A program made the translations under genes and the position numbers. The notes below the pieces were generated by a model. It was not told the DNA's origin, ran no database searches, and saw only the letters and a program-made list of their open reading frames with translations. Positions 1 through 7,901 of a DNA stretch of 64,000 bases are shown here, piece after piece (within the stretch, counting starts at the first letter, position 1; each line of letters opens with the position of its first letter). The stretch is from JAIQFL01 sp035295745 (GTDB lineage: Bacteria > Acidobacteriota > Terriglobia > Bryobacterales > Bryobacteraceae), in assembly GCA_035295745.1 (NCBI GenBank), contig DATGIL010000053.1, positions 1-64,000 on the forward strand. The letters run 5' to 3'.

Positions 1-290
1 ATTCTTTCGGAGCGATCAGGAGTCGCAAGCATACGCGCGAGCTTCGCCACGAGCCACGACCGTAAGGGAGTGATTCCTTCGGAGCGATCAGGAGCCGCAA
101 GCTTACGCACGAGTTTCGCCACGAGCCACGACCGTGAGGGAGTGATACGTTCGGAGCGATCAGGAGTCGCAAGCTTACTCGCGAGTTTCGCCACGAGCCA
201 CGACCGTAAGGGAGTGATTCTTTCGAGCGATCAGGAGTCGCAAGCTTACGCACGTTTCGCCACGAGCCACGACCGTGAGGGAGTGTCGCC
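1..290. repeat. 72-bp tandem repeat array (about 4 units)
   Basis: Four units start at about 8, 80, 152 and 224, a 72-bp period, each holding CGGAGCGATCAGGAG, GCAAGC, TTCGCCACGAGCC and the core CCACGACCGTAAGGGAGTG. The array begins at or before the window edge and stops just before the 3' end of the LytTR regulator gene. Because 72 is a multiple of three, one frame stays open with a 24-residue peptide repeat; I do not regard this as a gene. The core recurs in the 50-bp array near 26.7 kb. Confidence 0.9.
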
Positions 291-318
291 CTCCCCTTTT
301 CATTAAATGAAAGCCACG

Positions 319-1077
319 TCAAAGCCCCGGAATTCGCAAGCGCAGCGAACGCGCCTGCCGTTCACTCACCACAATCTCCGTCGAGCCAGCATCCGACATC
401 ACCAGCAAGAATCCGCTCTTGAAATAAGGCTTAATCTCTTTGATCCGCGTCAGATTCACCAGCACTTCACGGCGTGCTCGAAAGAAGAGCTCTTCCGGCA
501 GACTCGACTCGAGCTCTCCGAGCTGATAATTCACCCAGAACGTATCCGCGCCCGTGTGCGCCTTCACCAGGCCGTCCTCCATCTGGAACCAGAACACCTG
601 CTCCGGCAGCATCAGCACCGCGCGATCGCGCTTCCGGCACACGATCTGCCGGAGCACCTTGGGCGTCTCCCGCGCCACCCGCAAGACATGCGCGCCCTCG
701 CGCTCCCGATCGGCGGGGGCGCCCAACTTGCGTGCCCGCTCCACCGCCTGCGCCAGGCGCTCGGGCTCCACAGGCTTTAGCAGGTAGGCCAGCGCATTGG
801 CATCGAACGCCGCAAGCGCATGCTGATCGTACCCGGTCGCAAAGATCACGAGCGGTAACGGTACGGCCGGCGGAATGGATTGCAAAACCTCGAAGCCAGT
901 CAGCCCGGGGAGCTCGATATCCAGAAACAGCAGGTCGGGCTGCAGCTCTTCGATCTTCTGTACTGCCTCCAACCCATCGCGCGCCTCGCCCGCGACCACG
1001 ATCTCGGGATGCGCCGTGAGGAGGCGCCGCAGGCGGATACGCGCCGGTTCCTCGTCGTCCACGATCAGGGTCTTCAT
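319..1077 (-). CDS. LytTR-family response regulator
   Basis: A 252-residue DNA-binding response regulator. The N-terminal receiver domain (about 1-120) has the acidic pair in LIVDDEE, the phospho-acceptor Asp53 in LFLDIELPG and the conserved Lys101 in YLLKPVEP. A LytTR DNA-binding domain follows at about 145-250, with FFRARREVLVNLTRIKEI typical of the family. The ATG at 1077 overlaps the TGA of the upstream kinase gene by ATGA, so the pair is translationally coupled; a longer open frame upstream lies within the kinase gene and is rejected. The partner is the LytS-like kinase at 1074-3068. The target genes cannot be told from the sequence. Confidence 0.93.
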   Translation of the reverse strand: MKTLIVDDEEPARIRLRRLLTAHPEIVVAGEARDGLEAVQKIEELQPDLLFLDIELPGLTGFEVLQSIPPAVPLPLVIFATGYDQHALAAFDANALAYLLKPVEPERLAQAVERARKLGAPADREREGAHVLRVARETPKVLRQIVCRKRDRAVLMLPEQVFWFQMEDGLVKAHTGADTFWVNYQLGELESSLPEELFFRARREVLVNLTRIKEIKPYFKSGFLLVMSDAGSTEIVVSERQARSLRLRIPGL

Positions 1078-3068
1078 GCGGCATCCGCCGGATCGCTGCG
1101 CGGGATCAGTACCGTGACCCGGCTGCCGCCTCCGGCGCGCGGCTCCAGTATCACACTGGCGCGATCGTGATAGAGAGTCTCCAAACGCTCGGCAACGTTC
1201 GAAAGGCCAAGGCCCGCCGAGGCCGTCCGTTGACCCGGCGGCACACCGCGCCTCGGGCCCATGCCGTCGTCCTCCACGCGCAGACGCACTTGGTCGCCGT
1301 GAGGATGCGCCGAGATCCACAGCCGGCCGGGTCCCGGCTTAGGACCGAGGCCATGCTTGAGAGCGTTCTCCACCAGCGGTTGCAGAATCAACGAAGGCAT
1401 ATGTTGGTTCGCGATCGCCGGCACCATATCGATCTCCACCTGCAGCCGGTCGCCGAATCTCGCCTCCTCGATATATAGGTAGGTCCGCAGGAATTCGATC
1501 TCGTCACGGATCGAAGTAAGCGGCCTCGCGGCGTGTGCCAGAACGTGGCGGAAGACGCTCGCGAGGCGAAGCGTCATCGCTTCTGCGCGGGCCGGGTCGC
1601 GGACGATCAGGTCGGCGACCGTGTTGAGCGAATTGAAGAGGAAGTGCGGGTTGACTTGCGCGCGCAGGGCCCGCAGCTCGGCCTCGGTCACCTGCTGGGT
1701 TAGCACCGATTCGCGGCTCTGGCGCTCGATCGCTTCTTCCTGCCGCCGCAGGGAATCCAGCCGGTTGCCGCACAATGCGGCCACGGCACGCAAATGTTCC
1801 AGATCGTGCGTCACCAATCCGGGCCGCGCGGGGCTCGGCGAGACGAGCAGCAGATGGGTGACGTGGCCCGATTGCGTGACCGGGATCAACACCTCGACGT
1901 TGGGTACGGGAAGCTGCGCCAGCAGCGGGCTCGCGAGGTCGAGCTCCAGCACCTCACCTTCCAGAAGGCTCGCTGGCAACGCGAGGGACGGCACGCTTTC
2001 GACGGAGATCAGGCGCGCCAGGCTGAGCTCGAGAGGTACACGCGCGGCTTCTTCCGTGGCGGCCGCGATTTCGGATTCGGCCGAAACTTCGGCGAGCCGG
2101 CCTGCAAGCTGGCGGCGTGCAGCCCGGAAATCCTGGGTCCGAAACAGCCAGCGGCTGACCAACCTGCTGATGCGGTCATCGACAAACGTGAACGAGAGCA
2201 GGAGCGCATTGCCGACTACAATCACCAGGAAAACGTGGAGCGCTCCTGGAGAGCGGCCGTGCATCGCCAGGTGCCCGAGAAATGAGGATTGCGCGGTGAA
2301 AGCCAGGATCGAGGCCCACACACCGGCCAGTAGAATCCGCACTCCATAGCGGATGAAGACGTCGGCCAGACGGAATCGCGCGAAGAGGAAAAACAAACAG
2401 AGGACCACCAGCAGCACCAGATGGCTCGCCACCCCGGCGAACACGCCGCCAAACGACGAGCCTCCGCGCAGGTATTTCGCGATCGTCATGGCGACGGAGG
2501 CAGTCGCCACCGCAATTACAATCGCGAGCGAGGGCAGGTACAGAGGACGCGGCGTGGAGTGCGGCCTCAGGCAGGTAAGCGCTCCCGAGACCAGTAGCAG
2601 CGACGACAGATATGCCGCGTAGGAGTGCAGGGAACCGAACGGAAGCCACCAGGCGCCCAGAAAGGGCCGGGACCAGACCATGAGTACCACCGTCGCGGCC
2701 AGAATCCAGGTCGCGATCCAGATGACGCGCGCCGCGGCACGTTGGCGTGGGCTGGTGGCGAAGGGGCGCCAGATGGTCAGCACCGGGATCGGAAACGCGG
2801 CGGCGCCGGTGAACTGCAAAGCTTGGGCGACGAGCGTCCATGCGGCGTCATCCGCCACGCCCGAGGCGATCAGCGCGGTGTGCGCCAGGCCGCCCGCCGT
2901 CCACAGCAGGGCACAGAGGGCAAATCCGATATTCGCCACGGGAGTGCCGGGGATTTTGGCAGCCCGCAGGGTCAGGACCAGTAGCAGGATGGTGACGAGC
3001 AGTCCTGTGGTAAAGCCGATCAGGTCGCCGGCATAGAAGGGACCGACCGAAATGGTGACTACATGCAA
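1074..3068 (-). CDS. LytS/YehU-type sensor histidine kinase, multi-pass membrane
   Basis: A 664-residue sensor kinase of the His_kinase (LytS) class. The first 300 residues hold about seven or eight hydrophobic segments (for example around 20-35, 85-100, 115-135, 215-230 and 275-295), an integral membrane sensor. A GAF-like linker (about 330-440) is followed by the phospho-acceptor block QVNPHFLFNSLN (His475) and a GHKL ATPase domain with LVENALKHGLG and GLGLSNVAERL. It presumably phosphorylates the LytTR regulator encoded next to it with ATGA overlap. The only start in frame after the upstream stop is a TTG at 3068, which leaves almost no residues before the first membrane segment. The signal sensed is unknown. 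Confidence 0.9.
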   Translation of the reverse strand: MHVVTISVGPFYAGDLIGFTTGLLVTILLLVLTLRAAKIPGTPVANIGFALCALLWTAGGLAHTALIASGVADDAAWTLVAQALQFTGAAAFPIPVLTIWRPFATSPRQRAAARVIWIATWILAATVVLMVWSRPFLGAWWLPFGSLHSYAAYLSSLLLVSGALTCLRPHSTPRPLYLPSLAIVIAVATASVAMTIAKYLRGGSSFGGVFAGVASHLVLLVVLCLFFLFARFRLADVFIRYGVRILLAGVWASILAFTAQSSFLGHLAMHGRSPGALHVFLVIVVGNALLLSFTFVDDRISRLVSRWLFRTQDFRAARRQLAGRLAEVSAESEIAAATEEAARVPLELSLARLISVESVPSLALPASLLEGEVLELDLASPLLAQLPVPNVEVLIPVTQSGHVTHLLLVSPSPARPGLVTHDLEHLRAVAALCGNRLDSLRRQEEAIERQSRESVLTQQVTEAELRALRAQVNPHFLFNSLNTVADLIVRDPARAEAMTLRLASVFRHVLAHAARPLTSIRDEIEFLRTYLYIEEARFGDRLQVEIDMVPAIANQHMPSLILQPLVENALKHGLGPKPGPGRLWISAHPHGDQVRLRVEDDGMGPRRGVPPGQRTASAGLGLSNVAERLETLYHDRASVILEPRAGGGSRVTVLIPRSDPADAA

Positions 3069-3424
3069 TCCATAGACCAGGATAGCGGCGTGTAGAGGTG
3101 GGGTCTACGGCCAAGTTGCAGGCGCGGAGTATAGGCGGCGAGCGCGGAAAAGCCGAAGTCTATTGTCCCGCCGCCGGGCGAAGTCCGAATCGACGCGGAA
3201 GCTGACGAGCTTGATGGCTGCGAGTTTCTGACATGCGGCCTCGCGTACTCGGCGCTACTGCTCCCGTGGCAGTGTGAGAGTCGCCCGAACCGCGTCGATT
3301 GCGGTGCGAATGCCGTGGAGCTGGTGTCTTCGCTGGCGGGCAGCTCCGTGATTTCCCCATTGCGCTAGTGCACCCGTCGATCAGGTCGGACGAACGCGCC
3401 AGCCAACGGAATCATCCGCCTGTC
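3069..3424. other. 356-bp intergenic stretch, no gene seen
   Basis: This lies between the TTG start of the LytS-like kinase and the stop of the ECF sigma gene. The short open frames here have no recognisable domain and no ribosome binding site. It should carry the kinase promoter, but no convincing -35/-10 pair is visible. Confidence 0.5.
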
Positions 3425-3982
3425 TCACTGCGCGAAGTGCTCGCGTAGCCAGGCTCTTCCAAGCAGGAGGTCGCGGCGCACCGTCGGCAGCGTGAGGTCG
3501 AGCGCGCTCGATATCTCTTCGGCGGTCATCCCGCCGAAATAATGCAGCTCGATCGCTTCCACCTTGCGCTGGTCCCATTCGCGCATGCGGTCCAGTGCAG
3601 CGTCGAGATCGAGCAGTGCTTCCAGATCGCCGGGACCCACCGGGATATCGCCATCGATGGCAAAGCGTTCGGCCCCGCCGCGCTTGCCGGCCGCGCGCTG
3701 CCGCGCGTGGTCCACCAGGATCTGGCGCATGAGCCTCGCCGCGATTCCAAAGAAATGCGCACGGTCCTGCCAGGTCGCCACCTCCTGCCGCACCAGGCGC
3801 AGGTAGACCTCATTGATCAGCACTGTGGGCTGCAGTGTATGATCGGGCCGCTCCTTGCGCATCAGAGCTCCCGCGATCTTGTGCAATTCTGCGTAGACGG
3901 CAGGCATGAGCTGCTGGAGCACGGCCTCCCGGTTGCCGTCCCAGCTCCGCAGGACCTGAGTGATGTCGCCAGTACCCTCCAT
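3425..3982 (-). CDS. ECF-family RNA polymerase sigma factor (TIGR02999-like)
   Basis: A 185-residue ECF sigma factor. Region 2 contains HTLQPTVLINEVYLRL and the run AHFFGIAARLMRQILVDHAR, a signature of the ECF group common in Acidobacteria, Verrucomicrobia and Planctomycetes. Region 4 is at the C-terminus, with VEAIELHYFGGMTAEEIS followed by the helix-turn-helix LDLTLPTVRRDLLLGRAWL. In other genomes such factors often sit beside a Ser/Thr kinase; here the neighbours are the LytS pair and an ADOP permease on the same strand. No anti-sigma factor gene is present beside it. The ATG at 3982 has no clear Shine-Dalgarno sequence. Target promoters are unknown. Confidence 0.93.
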   Translation of the reverse strand: MEGTGDITQVLRSWDGNREAVLQQLMPAVYAELHKIAGALMRKERPDHTLQPTVLINEVYLRLVRQEVATWQDRAHFFGIAARLMRQILVDHARQRAAGKRGGAERFAIDGDIPVGPGDLEALLDLDAALDRMREWDQRKVEAIELHYFGGMTAEEISSALDLTLPTVRRDLLLGRAWLREHFAQ

Positions 3983-4120
3983 AGTCCCGTTTAGGACAGA
4001 ATACCAAGGACCGCAGTACGAAAAAAGTTAAATACTCCCGAGTGGGGCGCCGATTGTCAGGCCTCTGAAAAGCCGCCGAGTAGTACGAGCAACTGAAGGT
4101 CACCAGCTTCTGCCCCCCAC

Positions 4121-6589
4121 TCAGCCATGCCGTAGCGCATCCAGCGGAGCGATCCTCGTAGCTCTTCGGGCCGGCACCCAAATCGCGAACAGCGCCACCG
4201 CCAGGAGCACCGCCGGTGTCACGGCCAATACTACCGGATCTCGTGGTGTGACCCCAAACAGGAAGCCTGCGATCAGCTTGCTGAAGCCCGCAGCCGCCAA
4301 ACATCCCACCGCAACCCCGCTGGCAGCGATCCGCATACCTTCCAACAGCACCAGATTGCGTAGACTGCCGGGAGTCCCGCCCAACGCCATCCGAATGCCG
4401 ATTTCCTGCGTGCGCTGCTCGACGGACCATGCCATCAATCCGTAGACTCCCAGGCTAGCGAGCAAGAGCGCCGCGCCGCCGAATGCGATCAGCAGCCACA
4501 TGTTGAACTCCCGCCCCGCCAACGATCGGGCCAGGACGTCGTCCATCGACTCGACGCTGGATACCGCCAATCCACCGGTCGCCCGGCTGAGTTCTTTCTG
4601 AATGGCGAGCCTGAGGGCCGCGGATTCTCCAACCGTGCGGATGCTCCACGCCACCGGATTCCGGACAATGTAGCTGCTCAGATCCTGCGGAGTCTGCGCC
4701 GCCGGAAAGTACACGATGGACGGGGCATTTCGCGTGATTCCGTAAGACCGGACATCCCCCGCAATTCCCACGATCCGCCACGACTGCCCCGGCAATTCCG
4801 GAAACACCAGGCTCGCCTCCAAGGGTGCGGCGAACGTCCGGTCGCCCGGCCAGAATCTGCGGGCCAGCGCTTCGCTGACGATCACCACCGGCGTAGCGCC
4901 CTCGGCATCCCGATCCGAAAAACGCCGGCCGCTTCGCAAGGGAATACGCAAGACGTCGAAGTAGCCGGGTGAAATCGTGGTCACATCCACCATCTCGGGT
5001 TCCCGCCCTTTGCGCGGCCGGCCCACGATATCGACGCCGCCAATGAGATTGTCTCCGAGCGGCAGGCAGCAGGTGGACGCCGCGCTTACGACACCCGGAA
5101 GTGCCCCAATGCGTGCCAGACTATCCTGCACCAGCCCGTTCACCGCGGCCGCCGTCTGAAACCGCGCTCCGGCGAGCGAGACGCGCATCGTCAGGACGTG
5201 ATGTGGATCGAAGCCGGGATCCACCATCCGCAGGGCAACCCAACTCCGGATCAGCAGTCCGGCGCCGGTCAGCAATACCATGGCCACGGCCACCTCGCCA
5301 AAAACCAGGAGCGTGCGCCCTTGCCGGCCCCAAAAACCGGAGCCGGTTCGTGAATTACTGCCCTTCAGGGCGTCGCTCAGTTCCGTGCGGGAGGCCGTGA
5401 GCGACGGAATCAGCCCTGACACGACGCAGGCGATGAGCGACACCAATGCCGTGAACGCCAGCACCTGCCAATCCACCGTCACTGCCGATCCTCGGTCTCC
5501 AATGCGTGGCAGGCTGACCGCGTTCATCACCAGCAGAACGCGGATGCCCGCACTGCCGCCCAGAAGTCCCAGGACGCCACCCGCGGCAGAGAGGAGCAGG
5601 CTCTCCGTCAGCAGTTGGCGCACGATGCGGCCCCGGCGGGCGCCCATCGCCGCTCGAATCGCAATCTCGCGCCGCCTCCGGGTCGAACGGACCAGCAGCA
5701 AGCCCGCAACATTGGCGCATGCAATTCCCAGCACCAGCGCCACGGCCCATTCGAAAAGGGGGAACGACGAAGCAGCGCCGCCCACCAGCGCGTCGCGCAT
5801 CGACTGCACGGTGATTCCGGATGCGCCGGCCGTCGCGGCCGGGAACTGGCGTCTAAACTCTCCCGTGAGAACTTGCATTTCCGCGCGCGCCGATTCCAGG
5901 CTCACCCCCGGCTTCAGGCGCGCGGCCGCGCTGAAGTAGATGTTCGCATCCTCGCTCGCCGGATCCATGACGAAGGGCATCCAGACATCCGGCGCGCGGG
6001 CATTCACGTCGAAGCTCGCAGGAGGCTCGGTGTCCGAGGCCATGATCCCGACGATCTGGTAAGGCTTGCCGGAGAGCTCGATGTTGGTGCCGAGTACCCG
6101 GGAATCGCCGCCCAGAACGCGATGCCAGAATGTCTGGCCGACCACCACCACATTCGCTCCGCCGGGCCGGCATTCTTCCTCAGTGAACGCCCGGCCGCGA
6201 GCTACCATTGCGCCGAACAGACGGAAGTAGGCAGCCGTCACCTGCGCCGACCGGATCTGCTCGGGATATTCCACGCGGGTCAGATTCACCCGGCTGAACC
6301 GGTATGCCGCAAGATCCTGAAGGGCGCTGTTATGCTCGTTCACGAAATGGAACAGGAGTGGAGACCCTGCCGAGACCGCGACAATCCGCCCCGCGTCCCG
6401 ATACGGCAGCGGACGAAGCAGCACCGCGTTCACCACGGAAAAGATGGCGCTGGTAGCCGCGATTCCCGACGCCAGTGCCAGAATCGCCATCGCACTGAAT
6501 CCGGCCGATCGCCACAGGCTTCGCATTCCATGACGCAAATCTTGTATCAAGTCAGGAATCACTATCCCAGATCGGGCGAACCAGGGCAA
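4121..6589 (-). CDS. ADOP-type ABC transporter permease (MacB-PCD/FtsX, duplicated)
   Basis: An 822-residue permease of the acidobacterial duplicated orphan permease type. It has an N-terminal membrane helix after DLIQDLRHGMRSLWRSAGFS, a MacB periplasmic core domain with the typical AAYRFSRVNLT and GRAFTEEECRPGG, a first FtsX block (about 280-420, with RSTRRRREIAIRAAMGARRG), a second periplasmic core, and a second FtsX block at the C-terminus (MAWSVEQRTQEIGIRMALGG). No ATPase gene lies beside it, which is why such genes are called orphan. The start could be the ATG at 6589 or a GTG nine codons later, next to the conserved IPDLIQDLRHG. Its substrate is unknown; relatives are assumed to export or extract lipids, peptides or antibiotics. 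Confidence 0.92.
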   Translation of the reverse strand: MPWFARSGIVIPDLIQDLRHGMRSLWRSAGFSAMAILALASGIAATSAIFSVVNAVLLRPLPYRDAGRIVAVSAGSPLLFHFVNEHNSALQDLAAYRFSRVNLTRVEYPEQIRSAQVTAAYFRLFGAMVARGRAFTEEECRPGGANVVVVGQTFWHRVLGGDSRVLGTNIELSGKPYQIVGIMASDTEPPASFDVNARAPDVWMPFVMDPASEDANIYFSAAARLKPGVSLESARAEMQVLTGEFRRQFPAATAGASGITVQSMRDALVGGAASSFPLFEWAVALVLGIACANVAGLLLVRSTRRRREIAIRAAMGARRGRIVRQLLTESLLLSAAGGVLGLLGGSAGIRVLLVMNAVSLPRIGDRGSAVTVDWQVLAFTALVSLIACVVSGLIPSLTASRTELSDALKGSNSRTGSGFWGRQGRTLLVFGEVAVAMVLLTGAGLLIRSWVALRMVDPGFDPHHVLTMRVSLAGARFQTAAAVNGLVQDSLARIGALPGVVSAASTCCLPLGDNLIGGVDIVGRPRKGREPEMVDVTTISPGYFDVLRIPLRSGRRFSDRDAEGATPVVIVSEALARRFWPGDRTFAAPLEASLVFPELPGQSWRIVGIAGDVRSYGITRNAPSIVYFPAAQTPQDLSSYIVRNPVAWSIRTVGESAALRLAIQKELSRATGGLAVSSVESMDDVLARSLAGREFNMWLLIAFGGAALLLASLGVYGLMAWSVEQRTQEIGIRMALGGTPGSLRNLVLLEGMRIAASGVAVGCLAAAGFSKLIAGFLFGVTPRDPVVLAVTPAVLLAVALFAIWVPARRATRIAPLDALRHG

Positions 6590-6833
6590 TTCCCTTTGCG
6601 GCGATTCGGCGCAGTGGGATGCACTGGCGGCTGGTTCCCTCAGTTCTCGCGGGCCGGCGAATGGTTCTGCCTACTACCATGCCGGCCTGGAACGGAACCA
6701 GCCGGTCTCCTCGGAAATAACCGGGAATGCCCTCCGTGCCTTCGTTTACCTGCACTCCGTCACGAAAGATCCGCGCGACCCACTGCTCGGCTCGCCGGTA
6801 GGACTCCTGGTAACCGCTGCCGCAACCCTGCGG

Positions 6834-7721
6834 TCACGAAACCAGCGCGGCAGTCACACGAGTCGCTAACTGATCGATCGTCACAATCTCATATAAGGAT
6901 GGGTCCGACATGATACGCGCCACCAGCGCGGCATGCATGGCATGGCCCGCCCTTTCCGCGATGACGTGTCCCAGCAGCGGCCTGCCCAGCAGCGCCAGGT
7001 CTCCGATGAGATCCAGCGCTTTGTGCCGGCAGCATTCGTCTGGCGCGCGCAGTCCACCCGGATTCATCACACCGCCAGCCGTGAAACACACCGCGTTTTC
7101 CAGCGAGGCGCCGCGGATCAGACCCATGTGACGCATCTGGTCAAGATCGGTTTCCCACCCGAAGGTGCGGGCAAACGCGATCTCGCTGGCATAATTCTCC
7201 GGAGTCACGTCCAGCTCCAGGGACTGCCGTCCCACCGGCGCTGGATAGTCGGTGTCGCAAGTCAGACGAAAGCTCTCGGCAGGAAGGATACTGATGCGCT
7301 TTCCCTTGTCCTCCACCGAGATGGGACGACGAATGTGTAGATACCGGCGTTTCCGCCGCGATTGCCGAATCCCCGCCTCTTCGATCAGACGCACGAACGG
7401 TTGTCCGCTGCCATCCAGAATTGGAACTTCCAGATTGTCGATCTCGATGTAGGCGTTGTCGATCCCCATCGAATAGAACACGCTGAGCAGATGTTCGGTG
7501 GTGGAGATCAGGACGCCTTGGTGCATCAGGCTGGTGGCGTAACTGACGCGCGCGACGTGCCGCCAACTGGCGGGAATCTGAAAACGGTCCAGATCGGTGC
7601 GTACAAAGACCAAGCCCGTCGAGACTGGCGCTGGGAGAATCCGAATCTTCACCGAAACGCCGCTGTGCAGTCCGACCCCGGCCACTTCGACCGGCCTCTG
7701 CAGTGTATTTTCAAAGGACAC
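6834..7721 (-). CDS. lpxC: UDP-3-O-acyl-N-acetylglucosamine deacetylase
   Basis: LpxC catalyses the committed step of lipid A synthesis, the zinc-dependent deacetylation of UDP-3-O-acyl-GlcNAc in the cytoplasm. The 295-residue length is normal. The zinc ligands His77 (STTEHLLS), His233 and Asp237 (CRHKALDLIGDLALLG) are present, as is the general-base region around His260 (ERAGHAMHAAL). The start is a GTG at 7721 with GGAG seven bases upstream, giving the normal N-terminus MSFENTLQRPVEVAGVGLHSG. It is divergent from polA. It shows that this organism makes lipid A and therefore has a Gram-negative outer membrane. Confidence 0.97.
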   Translation of the reverse strand: MSFENTLQRPVEVAGVGLHSGVSVKIRILPAPVSTGLVFVRTDLDRFQIPASWRHVARVSYATSLMHQGVLISTTEHLLSVFYSMGIDNAYIEIDNLEVPILDGSGQPFVRLIEEAGIRQSRRKRRYLHIRRPISVEDKGKRISILPAESFRLTCDTDYPAPVGRQSLELDVTPENYASEIAFARTFGWETDLDQMRHMGLIRGASLENAVCFTAGGVMNPGGLRAPDECCRHKALDLIGDLALLGRPLLGHVIAERAGHAMHAALVARIMSDPSLYEIVTIDQLATRVTAALVS

Positions 7722-7901
7722 GGAAGCACTCCAGGTACGATGGCGGCGCCGGGGGAAGCATCATTGCCTTTATTAAAGCAATTTTGAGCCAAAATCACAA
7801 GCCGTGTATTTTCAGGCAGTTAAATCTCGCGCGGTGTGGCTTTTGCGCGACACTTGAGGCCCCGGATGTGGCCCGAACGATGCGCTTTGCGCACTGCTAG
7901 A

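Noticed and set aside
70..306. A 78-codon frame with a 24-residue repeat
   Set aside because: It is the 72-bp tandem array translated; no ribosome binding site and the repeats decay at the end.
1078..1320. Longer start of the LytTR regulator
   Set aside because: The extension lies within the kinase gene; the ATGA overlap and the receiver domain start fix the ATG at 1077.
3069..3424. Small genes between the kinase and the sigma factor
   Set aside because: The short frames lack ribosome binding sites, conserved residues and plausible composition.
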